Positions 10,600 through 19,456 of a stretch of DNA of 46,378 bases are shown here, piece after piece. The translations under genes and the position numbers were made by a program. Under the pieces are notes generated by a model. It ran no database searches, was not told where the DNA came from, and saw nothing but the letters and a program-made list of their open reading frames with translations. Positions within the stretch are counted from its first letter, which is position 1. Every line of letters begins with the position of its first letter. The DNA is from Delftia tsuruhatensis NBRC 16741 (GTDB taxonomy: Bacteria; Pseudomonadota; Gammaproteobacteria; Burkholderiales; Burkholderiaceae_C), in NCBI RefSeq assembly GCF_001571325.1, contig NZ_BCTO01000063.1, forward strand, positions 1-46,378, in the 5' to 3' direction.

Positions 10600-11583
10600 A
10601 TGAGACGCCGCGACTTCATCGCGGCCGGCGCCGCCGCGCTGGCCGCTCCCTGGGCAGGGGCCTCGCCCCCGGGCTCCGACCTGCCCAAGGGCCCCGTCAA
10701 GATCCTGGTGGGCTGGGCGCCCGGTGGCGGCACCGATGTGTTCGCGCGCATCGTGGGCCAGAAATTGTCCGAGGTCTGGGGCAGGCCCGTGGTCGTGGAG
10801 AACAAGCCCGGCGCCACCGGCTCGCTGGCGGCCGAGTACTTCGCCAGGACGCGCTTCACCGAAGGCATCAACCTGCTGATGGCCCATGTGAACACCCATG
10901 CCATCTCGCCGCAGATCTTCAGGTCCATCACCTATGACCCGCTCAAGGACTACGCGCCCATCGCCCTCATCGGCGCCACGCCCCACATCCTGGTGACCAG
11001 CAGCAGGAACAGCCATGGCTCGGTGCAGGAGGTGGTGGAGCTGTGCCGCAAAAGCCCCGGCAAGATCAGCTTCGGCTCGTCGGGCACGGGCTCGGTACAG
11101 CACCTGGCGGCCGAAATGTTCAACATGGCGGCTGGCGTCAAGAGCATCCACGTGCCCTACAAGGGCTCCGGCCCCATGCAGACCGACCTCATCGGCGGCC
11201 AGATCGACTTCAGCTTCGACACCATGACGGCCGCCACCGCCCAGGTGCGCGCCGGAAAAATGCTGGGCATCGCCCAGACCCGCGTAAACCGTGCCAAGGG
11301 ATTCCCGGCCATGCCCACCATGGACGAGCAAGGCTTCAAGGGCTTTGACGCATCGAGCTGGTACGGCGTCGTCGGCCCGCGCGACATGTCCAGGGAACTG
11401 GCCCAGCGCATCAATGCCGACATCAACCGCGTGCTGGCCATGCCCGACGTGGTCAGCCGCTTCGACGGATACGGCGTGGAGGACGGCGGCGGCTCCGTGG
11501 ACAAGTTCGCGGCCTTCATGGCTGCCGAATACAAGAAGTGGGGCGACGTCGTTCGCGCCGCAAAAGTGACCGAAGAAAGCTGA
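10600..11583 (+). CDS. Bug/TctC-family tripartite tricarboxylate solute-binding protein
   Basis: A 327-aa periplasmic receptor of the Bug family, which is highly expanded in Bordetella and Comamonadaceae. The N-terminus MRRRDFIAAGAAAL looks like a twin-arginine-type or long Sec signal. Family motifs include VGWAPGGGTDVFAR, VVVENKPGATGSLAAEY and IHVPYKGSGPMQTDLIGGQIDF. ATG 10600 is preferred over the upstream GTG 10585 because AGGAG (10589-10593) lies 6 nt before it. No TctA/TctB membrane genes are adjacent, as is common for Bug proteins. Its ligand is unknown, but the downstream CoA-transferase suggests an organic acid. Confidence 0.9.
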   Translation: MRRRDFIAAGAAALAAPWAGASPPGSDLPKGPVKILVGWAPGGGTDVFARIVGQKLSEVWGRPVVVENKPGATGSLAAEYFARTRFTEGINLLMAHVNTHAISPQIFRSITYDPLKDYAPIALIGATPHILVTSSRNSHGSVQEVVELCRKSPGKISFGSSGTGSVQHLAAEMFNMAAGVKSIHVPYKGSGPMQTDLIGGQIDFSFDTMTAATAQVRAGKMLGIAQTRVNRAKGFPAMPTMDEQGFKGFDASSWYGVVGPRDMSRELAQRINADINRVLAMPDVVSRFDGYGVEDGGGSVDKFAAFMAAEYKKWGDVVRAAKVTEES

Positions 11584-11592
11584 GGACCCGGC

Positions 11593-12780
11593 ATGAGCAA
11601 TTCCCCATCCAACCCGCAACAACTGCCCCTGCAAGGCATACGCGTGCTTGACGTCAGCCAGGTCATGGCCGGGCCCTTTGCCTGCATGCTGCTGGCCGAC
11701 CTGGGCGCCGATGTCATCAAGGTCGAGCCTCCGGGCACCGGAGACCAGACGCGCGGTGCCATGGGCTTCAAGATGAAGGGCCCGGACAGCATGGGCTTTC
11801 TGAACATGAACCGCAACAAGCGGTCGCTGACGCTGGACCTCAAGAGCGAGGAGGGGCGTGAGGCCTTCTACCAATTGGCCACGACAGCTGATGTCATCGT
11901 CGAGAACTACCGGCCCGGCGTGGTCCAGCGCCTGAAGATCGACTATGAAAGCATTCGCCGCATCAATCCGCGCATCGTCTATGTCAGCATCTCGGGCTTC
12001 GGCCAGAGCGGGCCCTGGGCCCAGCGGCCGGGGTTCGACCTCATGGCCCAGGCCATGTCGGGCGTGATGAGCGTCACCGGCTACAAGGGAGAGAAACCCG
12101 TCAAGGCCGGCGTGCCCGTGGCCGACATCGGTTGCGCACTGTTCGCCACCTACGGACTGCTGGCCGCCTACATCGGCGCGCAGAAGACAGGGCAGGGCCA
12201 GCACATAGACGCCTCGCTGTTCGACTCGGCCATGGCTTTCTCGATCTGGGACATGTCCGAATACTGGGGCACCGGCGTGCCGCCCGCGCCGCTGGGCACC
12301 AGCAACAAGATGAGCGCCCCCTACCAGGCCGTGAAGGCGTGCGACGGCTACTTCGTCATGGGCGCCACCAACCAGAAACTCTGGGCCAGGCTGTGCGCGC
12401 TGATCGAGCGCCCCGATCTGCTCGAGCACCCCGACTACGCCACCGTGGCGCTGCGCCTGAAGCACCGCGAGGCACTGATAGGCGAGCTGGAAGCGGAATT
12501 GGCCCACCACGACAGCGCCGACTGGGTGGACCGCATGCTGGAGGCCGGAATTCCCGCCGGCCCGCTGCTCACCTATCCGCAAGCCTTCGAGGGCGAGCAT
12601 GGCCGGCACCGCGGCATGTGCATGGAGATCGACCACCCCATCGAAGGCAAGGTCAAGAACATCGGCTTTCCCGTCAAGATGCTGGGCACCCCCCAGCAGG
12701 TGCGCCGCCATCCGCCCCTGCTGGGCGAGCACAACGCGGAAATCATGGCCGAACTCCGTGCCCTGAAGGCCGCCGCATGA
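11593..12780 (+). CDS. Family III CoA-transferase (CaiB/BaiF/Frc type)
   Basis: A 395-aa class III acyl-CoA:carboxylate CoA-transferase. It has the N-terminal signature RVLDVSQVMAGPFACMLLAD followed by LGADVIKVEPPGTGD. The family's active-site Asp probably lies in VADIGCA (about residue 178), and TGQGQHIDASLFD follows. It starts 9 nt after the Bug gene and its stop overlaps the crotonase ATG (ATGA), so the three genes form an operon. It probably activates an incoming organic acid to its CoA ester; the substrate cannot be read from sequence. Confidence 0.92.
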   Translation: MSNSPSNPQQLPLQGIRVLDVSQVMAGPFACMLLADLGADVIKVEPPGTGDQTRGAMGFKMKGPDSMGFLNMNRNKRSLTLDLKSEEGREAFYQLATTADVIVENYRPGVVQRLKIDYESIRRINPRIVYVSISGFGQSGPWAQRPGFDLMAQAMSGVMSVTGYKGEKPVKAGVPVADIGCALFATYGLLAAYIGAQKTGQGQHIDASLFDSAMAFSIWDMSEYWGTGVPPAPLGTSNKMSAPYQAVKACDGYFVMGATNQKLWARLCALIERPDLLEHPDYATVALRLKHREALIGELEAELAHHDSADWVDRMLEAGIPAGPLLTYPQAFEGEHGRHRGMCMEIDHPIEGKVKNIGFPVKMLGTPQQVRRHPPLLGEHNAEIMAELRALKAAA

Positions 12781-13541
12781 GCACCGCCCTGCATGAATCC
12801 GTGGCGCTGACCGTTCACGCCGGGGGCGCGGCCGAGATCCTCATCGACCGCCCCGAACGCCACAACGCCATGAGCATGCCCATGTACGAGGCATTGCTCA
12901 CGGCCCTGGAGCGCTGCCAGGCCGACTCGGCCATCCGCTGCGTGATGCTGCGCGGTGCGGGCGGCAAATCCTTCATCTCGGGCACGGACATCGCCTACTT
13001 CAAGGACTTCCATGACGGCCAGCAAGGCATTGCCTATGAAGCCTTCGTGGAGCGCGTGATCGACGCCGTGGAGCGCATCGCCGTGCCCACTATCGCCGTC
13101 ATCGACGGCTGGGCCGTGGGCGGCGGCCTGGCCCTGGCCACGGCATGCGACTTTCGCATCTGCAGCACCGGCTCGCGCTTCGGTGCGCCGATTGCCAAGA
13201 CGCTGTCCAACACGCTGTCGTCACGCAACATCGCCCGCCTGGTGGCCAGCCTGGGCGTGCCACGCGTCAAGCGCATGCTGCTGCTGGCGGACTACCTGTC
13301 AGCCGAGCAGGCCGAGGCCTGCGGGTTCGTGCATACGGTGGTGCCGGCAGATCGGTTGCAGGCCCAGGCACAGGCGCTGGCCGAGCAGCTCATGGCCTTG
13401 TCGGCAACCACCCAGTCAGCAGTCAAGGAAAGCCTGCGGCGCATCGTCGTGGAGCAGCGGCTGGATGATGAGGATCTGGTGTCGGCGGTGTATGGGAGTG
13501 GGGAGTTTCGGGCGGGGGTGGTGGGATTCAACAGGCAATGA
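12777..13541 (+). CDS. Enoyl-CoA hydratase/isomerase (crotonase) family protein
   Basis: A 254-aa crotonase-fold enzyme. The CoA-binding and oxyanion-hole segments are present: FISGTDIAYF and GWAVGGGLALATACDF. The two glutamates used by true hydratases are not. The first is Ala in GGGLALA, where hydratases have GGGCELA, and the second falls in FGAPIAKTLSN, where hydratases have a P-E pair. The reaction is therefore probably not simple hydration; isomerase, decarboxylase or hydrolase chemistry is possible. ATG 12777 overlaps the preceding stop as ATGA, showing translational coupling. The upstream part of the open frame is discarded as shadow. Confidence 0.88.
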   Translation: MSTALHESVALTVHAGGAAEILIDRPERHNAMSMPMYEALLTALERCQADSAIRCVMLRGAGGKSFISGTDIAYFKDFHDGQQGIAYEAFVERVIDAVERIAVPTIAVIDGWAVGGGLALATACDFRICSTGSRFGAPIAKTLSNTLSSRNIARLVASLGVPRVKRMLLLADYLSAEQAEACGFVHTVVPADRLQAQAQALAEQLMALSATTQSAVKESLRRIVVEQRLDDEDLVSAVYGSGEFRAGVVGFNRQ

Positions 13542-13697
13542 TTTGAGCCAGCCTTGCCAGAATCTGGCGCAATCCTACAAATTGCTTGGCTAAACTCCAC
13601 AGCCTGGAAAGAGGCGGTGGCTGCATTCTTGGCCTGAAAGAAAAGGCCGGTTGCTGCGCGTAGCCGCCCCTCAGATCAACGCAGCCCGAGAAATCCC

Positions 13698-14537
13698 ATG
13701 CAAATCAATAAATGCATTTCCGTCCTGCTGGCCAGCAGCTTCATCCTGCCGGTTCTGCCTGCGCATGCAGGCGAAGAGACGGTGCAGCTCATGTCCAACG
13801 GTCGTTATCAGACCTACAGCCTGCCCGACGACGCGCAGCAGGTCCAACTGGTCGAGACCTTGGCGGGCAACTGCAGCTACAACCAGAACTGGGGCTATGA
13901 CCTGGGCCGCCGGGAGATGTGGGTCAAGGACGGCTGCGGCGGGCGTTTCCGCATCCTGACCGGCCTGCCCCAGGGCGCGCAGGGCCAGGAAGGCGGAAGC
14001 GACAACACGGGCGCATGGATCGCCGGTGCCGCCGTGGCAGCCATTGCCGGCGCCGCCATTTTGGCGAACAAGCGCGACAAGGACCGCGAACGTGAACGCG
14101 ACGAGCAATGGAACGATGACCACTATCCGGGCTACCCGGGCCATCAGCCCGGCGGCTACCCGTCGTGGGGAGGACGGGAGGTGCGGGGCCAGAACGGCCT
14201 GTGCCTGGATGTGTCGGGTGGCCTGCGCCCGGGCAACGGCCTTATCGTGTACCACTGCAGCGGCGGTGAAAACCAGCGCTTCACGCTGACGCGTGATGGC
14301 GAGATGCGCGTGGGCGACCTGTGCCTGGACGTCGCCGACGGAAGCACGCGCAATGGCGCGCGCGTGATCGCCTGGCAATGCCGCAACCAGCCCAACCAGA
14401 AATGGGACTGGAGCCGTGGACAGATCCGCAGCCGCTTTGCCAACAAGTGCCTGGACATCGAAGGCGGCAATGCCCGGCCGGGCCAGCCCGTCATCGTGTG
14501 GTCCTGCGCCGGCGGCCCCAACCAGCGCTGGAACTGA
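13698..14537 (+). CDS. Exported ricin-type lectin protein with a DUF3011-like domain
   Basis: A 279-aa protein in four parts. There is a signal peptide (1-24, ending PAHA). Residues 28-87 resemble DUF3011, with SNGRYQTY, a Cys, NWGYD and MWVKDGCGGRF. Residues 105-123 form a Gly/Ala-rich hydrophobic helix followed by a charged KRDKDRERERDE stretch. The C-terminus (about 160-279) is a ricin-B beta-trefoil with three CLD-type repeats (LCLDV, LCLDV, KCLDI) and QxW-like motifs (QKW, QRW). A carbohydrate-binding role at the envelope is likely. The glycine-helix plus charged segment may anchor it in a membrane, or may be a glycine-zipper-like element. Target glycan unknown. Confidence 0.75.
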   Translation: MQINKCISVLLASSFILPVLPAHAGEETVQLMSNGRYQTYSLPDDAQQVQLVETLAGNCSYNQNWGYDLGRREMWVKDGCGGRFRILTGLPQGAQGQEGGSDNTGAWIAGAAVAAIAGAAILANKRDKDRERERDEQWNDDHYPGYPGHQPGGYPSWGGREVRGQNGLCLDVSGGLRPGNGLIVYHCSGGENQRFTLTRDGEMRVGDLCLDVADGSTRNGARVIAWQCRNQPNQKWDWSRGQIRSRFANKCLDIEGGNARPGQPVIVWSCAGGPNQRWN

Positions 14538-14543
14538 GGACGC

Positions 14544-15389
14544 TTGTTGCACAAGCTCTCTGCCGCGCCCGGGCCAGTGCCCGGCCGCAACGCCGTCGCG
14601 GGCATTCGGCGGCTGGGGGCCTTGCAGTGGCTGGGCCTGATCACTGGCGCCGTGCTGCTGGGCGATGCCGTGGTGCTGATGGCACGCGGCATGTTCAATC
14701 TGGGCGTGACGCTGCCAGCGGTGCTGGGCCTGCTATTCATGGCGTGCAGCTTCTGGCGCGCGGCCATTGAGCGCAGGCTGCGCGCCAGTGCATGGATTCG
14801 GCGCGCATGGTGGCTGGGCTGGACGGCGTTGGCGATGTGGCTGGTCAGCCTGCTGGTGTTCTGGGTACACCTTTTGTCCGCCTCGTCCGGGTTGCCACCG
14901 GACCAGCCGGTGCAGGCCATCGTGGTGCTGGGCAGTGCCACGCGTGACGGCCAGCCGTCGCTCACGCTGGCCCAGCGGCTGGACCGCGCTGCCGAGCTGG
15001 CCGCCCGCCAGCCCAAGGCGCTGGTGCTCACCAGCGGCGGGGTGGACTTTGGGGAAAGCGAGAGCGAGGGCGCCATCATGGCGCGCTATCTGCAGCAGCG
15101 CCACGGCCTGCCGCCCGAGCGCCTGCTGATGGAGGAACGCAGCACCAGCACGGCGCTGAACCTGGCATGGAGCCTGCCCCTGCTGCAGGAGCGCGGCGTG
15201 GCCCCGGACGCGGCGATTGCCATCGTCACCAGCGATTTCCACACGCTGCGCGCGGGCTGGATCGCCGAGCGCAGCGGCTACGGCCAGGCCTTCACCGTGG
15301 GCGCGCCCACGCCCGTGACGATCCGCGCCAACGCCTGGCTGCGCGAGTACTTTGCGGTGATCAGCGGCTGGGTGCTGGGGGAGTTCTGA
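14544..15389 (+). CDS. YdcF-family (DUF218) membrane protein
   Basis: A 281-aa protein with three hydrophobic segments in its first 110 residues and a C-terminal DUF218 domain. That domain opens with AIVVLGSATRDGQPSL and contains VLTSGGVDFGESESEGAIM, EERSTSTALNL and VTSDFHTLRAG, all typical of the YdcF/SanA/ElyC fold. Relatives act in envelope and peptidoglycan-precursor homeostasis, but the reaction is not settled. There is no ATG; the TTG at 14544 (or 14547) follows GAGGA, which overlaps the lectin gene's stop, so the two genes are probably co-transcribed. Confidence 0.8.
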   Translation: MLHKLSAAPGPVPGRNAVAGIRRLGALQWLGLITGAVLLGDAVVLMARGMFNLGVTLPAVLGLLFMACSFWRAAIERRLRASAWIRRAWWLGWTALAMWLVSLLVFWVHLLSASSGLPPDQPVQAIVVLGSATRDGQPSLTLAQRLDRAAELAARQPKALVLTSGGVDFGESESEGAIMARYLQQRHGLPPERLLMEERSTSTALNLAWSLPLLQERGVAPDAAIAIVTSDFHTLRAGWIAERSGYGQAFTVGAPTPVTIRANAWLREYFAVISGWVLGEF

Positions 15390-15476
15390 GCCCCATGGCG
15401 GCATTGCCCGCTGCGCCTTGCGTGCCCCGGTTTGCCTCCACAATGTGATTCTTCATACATCAACAGGAGCGAGACA

Positions 15477-15947
<471 letters not shown>

Positions 15948-15954
15948 GGCGCCT

Positions 15955-17934
15955 TCAGGCGAAAGGCTGGACACGCCGCTCGGCATGCTCCAGCAGCCAC
16001 AGCCTTTTTCTGGCGCGCGTCATGGCCACGTACAGGCGGTTGCGCTCCAGAAAGGCCAGCGCGTGCGGGGCCGTCGCCGGAAAGCGGCCAGGCTCCATGA
16101 AGGGCAGGGCGACGTGGTCGTACTCCTTGCCCTTGGCTTCCTCGATGGTGCTCAGATGGAAGTCGAATCCGCGCTCGGCCCGCACGGCACGCTCGAAGCG
16201 CGTGGCCATGGCCGCCACCTGAGCCAGCATGTCGGGCACGGTCATGCCCGCCACCGAATCCATGAAAGCCTCCACGCGCTGACGCAATGCCGCCGACTGG
16301 GCCTGCGACAGGGCCACGCCGGCAAACAGCCCCCAGACATCGGCCTGCTCCAGCAGGCCCCGCGCATCGGACTGCAGGGCCAGCGGCAGCTGCAGAAAGC
16401 TGCCGAAGGCCTTGAAGTTGCGTTGTCCGCCCTGCAGGCTCGATTGGTCGCTCAGGAAGCGCCAGATGATCTGCGGGTTGTGCAGCATCTCGCCTGCCAT
16501 GCGCTGGGCCAGCGTGTGGCGGCTGGATGGGTCGGCCATGTCACCGCCTGCCACGCTGCCCTTGCCGTAGAACAGCGCACCTTCCACGAAGGCCGCCAGG
16601 ATCTCGCTGCCCAGCACGCTGGTCTCGGCCTTCCAGGACAGCGCCTGCATGCCATGTGCATAGCAAAGGCCCAGCAGCAGGGCAATCTCGCGCTGCAGGT
16701 AAAAACGCTTGAAGCCGTAGAAGCTGGCGGACTTGCCGGCGCGGTGGATGGCCCATTCCAGCGCGCAGGCGTCCTGCTCGTGGCGCAGGATCACGGTCAG
16801 CGAGGGATTGCGCGCGCTGCCAGAAGGCGGCTCGCCCGGCGCAGCGGGTTCGGTGGCACGTGCCAGGCTGGCCTGGATCTGCAGCAGCTGGTCAATGCAC
16901 TCGCTGTCATCGGTGTGCTGCAGTTGCTGCACGGTGCTGAAGCGCGTGGGCGCCGCTGTCAAGCCCACATTGAACAGCGCATTGACGGCCTTGGCCACTT
17001 GGAGGCCAAAGCGCCGCGACTGGGTCAGCGCCAGCGTGGCCGTGGCCTGGGGCAGGAAATCATCGAGCTGGTGGAGCTTGTCGCGGAACACGGACCAGGC
17101 CTGTGCCTCGATGTGCTGGTTGAAGTCGCCTGCGCCCAGAAAGGCGCAGCCGCTGGTTCCGACCAGGGCGCGCAGCACCTGCAGCGAGGCAGGGTCCAGG
17201 TCATGCATCTCGTCGAACACCACCAGGTCGTAGCGCGGCAGGTCCAGCGCCTGGCCCTGCAGGGCGTCGCTGGCCAGTGCATGGCTGCAGTCGCCTTCGG
17301 CGTAGTACAGCGGGTCGCCGCAGTGATCGATGCGGCGGCGCTCGTACTCGAAGAACAGGCAGGCCAGGCGATAGTCGAGCAAATACTCCTCGCAGAAACT
17401 CGCCAGTCCCATGCCTTCCTCGGCCAGGCGCTGGGGCAGCAACGACTTCTTGGCGCCGAGGTTGAAGTCCCAGAAGGCGTCCAGATCCAGATCGCCGGGC
17501 TGCTCGAACAAAGGGTCGGGCTGCCAGGCCAGTCGCTCGCACAGCGCGGCATGGGCCTCGCGCACACGGGCCTGCAGCGCCACGCGGTCGGCCAGAAAGC
17601 GGGCCGCCGGGTCGCGGCGGCGGATCTGCTGGGCCGCCCAGCGCTCCACCGTGGTGATCTGCACCTGGGGCGGCACCTCGCGCACCAGTTGCTGCAGCCG
17701 GTGATGGAAGGCCGCCACGCCGGAGCGCGAATACGCCAGCACCAGAATGCGCTGCGCCTGGCCGCTGCGGCAGGCCTGGACCACCTTGCAGGCCAGCGTC
17801 GTGGTCTTGCCCACTCCCGCCAGCGCAGCCACGATGGCCGAACGCCCCTCATGCGCCAGGATGGCCTGCTGCTCGCGCGAGAGCAGCAGCGGCTTGCCGT
17901 GATCGGTAGGAAATTCCAGGGAGCGCAGGGACAT
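15955..17934 (-). CDS. UvrD/Rep-like superfamily 1A DNA helicase
   Basis: A 659-aa SF1A helicase with all key motifs: Walker A AALAGVGKTTT near residues 36-46, motif II VVFDEMHDLD, motif III FLGAGDFNQHI, QSRRF (motif IV), EEAKGKEYDHVALP (motif V) and YVAMTRARKRLWLL (motif VI). Motif II is DEMH rather than the usual DExx of UvrD (DEFQ, DEYQ). It is shorter than UvrD, Rep and RecB and carries no nuclease domain. ATG 17934 is chosen because the protein begins there just before the Q-motif region; upstream codons look non-coding. No strong ribosome binding site is visible. A role in DNA repair or displacement is inferred. Confidence 0.82.
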   Translation of the reverse strand: MSLRSLEFPTDHGKPLLLSREQQAILAHEGRSAIVAALAGVGKTTTLACKVVQACRSGQAQRILVLAYSRSGVAAFHHRLQQLVREVPPQVQITTVERWAAQQIRRRDPAARFLADRVALQARVREAHAALCERLAWQPDPLFEQPGDLDLDAFWDFNLGAKKSLLPQRLAEEGMGLASFCEEYLLDYRLACLFFEYERRRIDHCGDPLYYAEGDCSHALASDALQGQALDLPRYDLVVFDEMHDLDPASLQVLRALVGTSGCAFLGAGDFNQHIEAQAWSVFRDKLHQLDDFLPQATATLALTQSRRFGLQVAKAVNALFNVGLTAAPTRFSTVQQLQHTDDSECIDQLLQIQASLARATEPAAPGEPPSGSARNPSLTVILRHEQDACALEWAIHRAGKSASFYGFKRFYLQREIALLLGLCYAHGMQALSWKAETSVLGSEILAAFVEGALFYGKGSVAGGDMADPSSRHTLAQRMAGEMLHNPQIIWRFLSDQSSLQGGQRNFKAFGSFLQLPLALQSDARGLLEQADVWGLFAGVALSQAQSAALRQRVEAFMDSVAGMTVPDMLAQVAAMATRFERAVRAERGFDFHLSTIEEAKGKEYDHVALPFMEPGRFPATAPHALAFLERNRLYVAMTRARKRLWLLEHAERRVQPFA

Positions 17935-18349
17935 GTGAGGGAAATCTGAGCAAAAGCGGCGAAAGCAGAGGGAAACGGGTTCAGCCGCAGGCCGGCAGGG
18001 CTGAAAGCCGCTGTGGCGACGACGGCGGGCACCCATTGTGGTCGTTTTGGAGAGGCATCTGGCAGGTATTGGGAATCCGTTGCCGCGCCTGTCCACGCAT
18101 CTTTTGAAGCGCTCATCGGACAATTGAGCGATGTTGACCGCCAATGGCCGCGTGCTTGCGGCAAGAAGAAGTCACCGAGAAGAACTTCTGCCAAAACATG
18201 CCCAACATCGCTCAAAAATAAGCGAAGTTCGCTTTTTTTGCAGGCCATGAAAACGGGGCAACTATTTTTGCCAAGGAGCCGGCTTTTTCATTCCCAAGGC
18301 TTTTTTTGCTCATCAGAATGAAAAGAGCAGACCCACAGAGGAGTTTTTG
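17935..18349. other. Divergent helicase/bioB interval with dyads
   Basis: This 415-bp intergenic stretch shows no convincing gene. It contains a perfect 13-bp inverted repeat (TTGAGCGATGTTG at 18124-18136, CAACATCGCTCAA at 18203-18215) separated by 66 nt. A small hairpin follows (AGCGA/TCGCT around AGT, 18221-18233) with a T-run, then two more T-runs before bioB. The promoters of both genes must lie here. The T-runs could be attenuators of bioB, but no classical BirA operator was recognised. Confidence 0.5.
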
Positions 18350-19411
18350 ATGACCGCCTGCAGCACCACCCCGACGACTTCCGCCACCTCCGCACAGCCT
18401 GCGGCCGGCAGCCCCCTGCAATGGCATGCACGCCCCTCCAAAAGCGACACGCTGCCGTTTGAAGGCGCCTGGAGCGTGCAGGCCATCCAGGAACTGCTGG
18501 ACAAGCCCTTCATGGACCTGATGTTCCAGGCCCAGAGCGTGCACCGCGAGCACTGGCCTGCGGGCGATATCGAACTGGCCACGCTGCTGTCGGTCAAGAC
18601 CGGAGGCTGCCCCGAGAACTGCGGCTACTGCCCGCAGGCGGCCGAGTTCGACACCGGCGTCAAGGCAGAAAAGCTCATGAGCGTGGACGAAGTCACGCGC
18701 GCCGCCCAGGCGGCCAAGGACGCGGGCGCCACGCGCTTTTGCATGGGCGCAGCCTGGCGCGCGCCCAAGGACCGCGACATCGAGAAGATGAACGAGCTGA
18801 TCGGCGCCGTGAAGGGCCTGGGCATGCAGACCTGCGCCACGCTGGGCATGCTCCAGCCCCACCAGGCGCAGTCGCTGCGCGAAGCGGGCCTGGACTACTA
18901 CAACCACAACCTGGACACGGCGCCCGAGTACTACCAGGACGTGGTCAGCACGCGCCAGTACCAGGACCGCCTGGACACGCTCAAGGCCGTGCGCGGCGCA
19001 GGCATCAGCGTGTGCTGCGGCGGCATCATCGGCATGGGCGAGGCGCCCGTGCACCGCGCGGGCCTGATCGCCCAGCTGGCCAATCTCAATCCGCATCCCG
19101 AGTCGGTGCCCATCAACAGCCTGGTGCGCGTGCCTGGCACGCCGCTGGCGGACAGCGAGCCGGTCGATCCGCTGGACTTCGTGCGCGTGATCGCGGTGGC
19201 GCGCATCACCATGCCCACGGCGCGCGTGCGCCTGTCGGCAGGCCGGCAGCAAATGGGCGACGCCGTGCAGGCCCTGTGCTTCATGGCCGGCGCCAATTCC
19301 ATCTTCTATGGGGACAAGCTGCTGGTCACCGGTAACCCCGATGTGGAAGCCGACACCACGCTGCTGCGCAAGCTGGGCCTGAGCGGCACGCGGACCTCGG
19401 TACAGGAGTGA
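18350..19411 (+). CDS. bioB: Biotin synthase
   Basis: A 353-aa radical-SAM enzyme inserting sulfur into dethiobiotin, the last step of biotin synthesis. The SAM [4Fe-4S] cluster motif is CPENCGYC. Further BioB motifs are YNHNLDTAPEYY, SVCCGGIIGMGE and the C-terminal AGANSIFYGDKLLVTGNP. ATG 18350 follows AGAGGAG (18337-18343) by 6 nt, preferred over the TTG three bases upstream. No other bio gene is adjacent, so it stands alone here. The product matters to the biotin-dependent carboxylase at the start of the window. Confidence 0.96.
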   Translation: MTACSTTPTTSATSAQPAAGSPLQWHARPSKSDTLPFEGAWSVQAIQELLDKPFMDLMFQAQSVHREHWPAGDIELATLLSVKTGGCPENCGYCPQAAEFDTGVKAEKLMSVDEVTRAAQAAKDAGATRFCMGAAWRAPKDRDIEKMNELIGAVKGLGMQTCATLGMLQPHQAQSLREAGLDYYNHNLDTAPEYYQDVVSTRQYQDRLDTLKAVRGAGISVCCGGIIGMGEAPVHRAGLIAQLANLNPHPESVPINSLVRVPGTPLADSEPVDPLDFVRVIAVARITMPTARVRLSAGRQQMGDAVQALCFMAGANSIFYGDKLLVTGNPDVEADTTLLRKLGLSGTRTSVQE

Positions 19412-19456
19412 GCCTTGGGGCTTTTTGGGGCTTTTGAGCTCTTTTGAGCCGGCAGC

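Noticed and set aside
19412..19456. Repeated GGGGCTTTT and GAGCTCTTTTGAGC between bioB and the recombinase gene as a terminator
   Set aside because: No stem of convincing length and loop could be paired, so it is not listed as a terminator.
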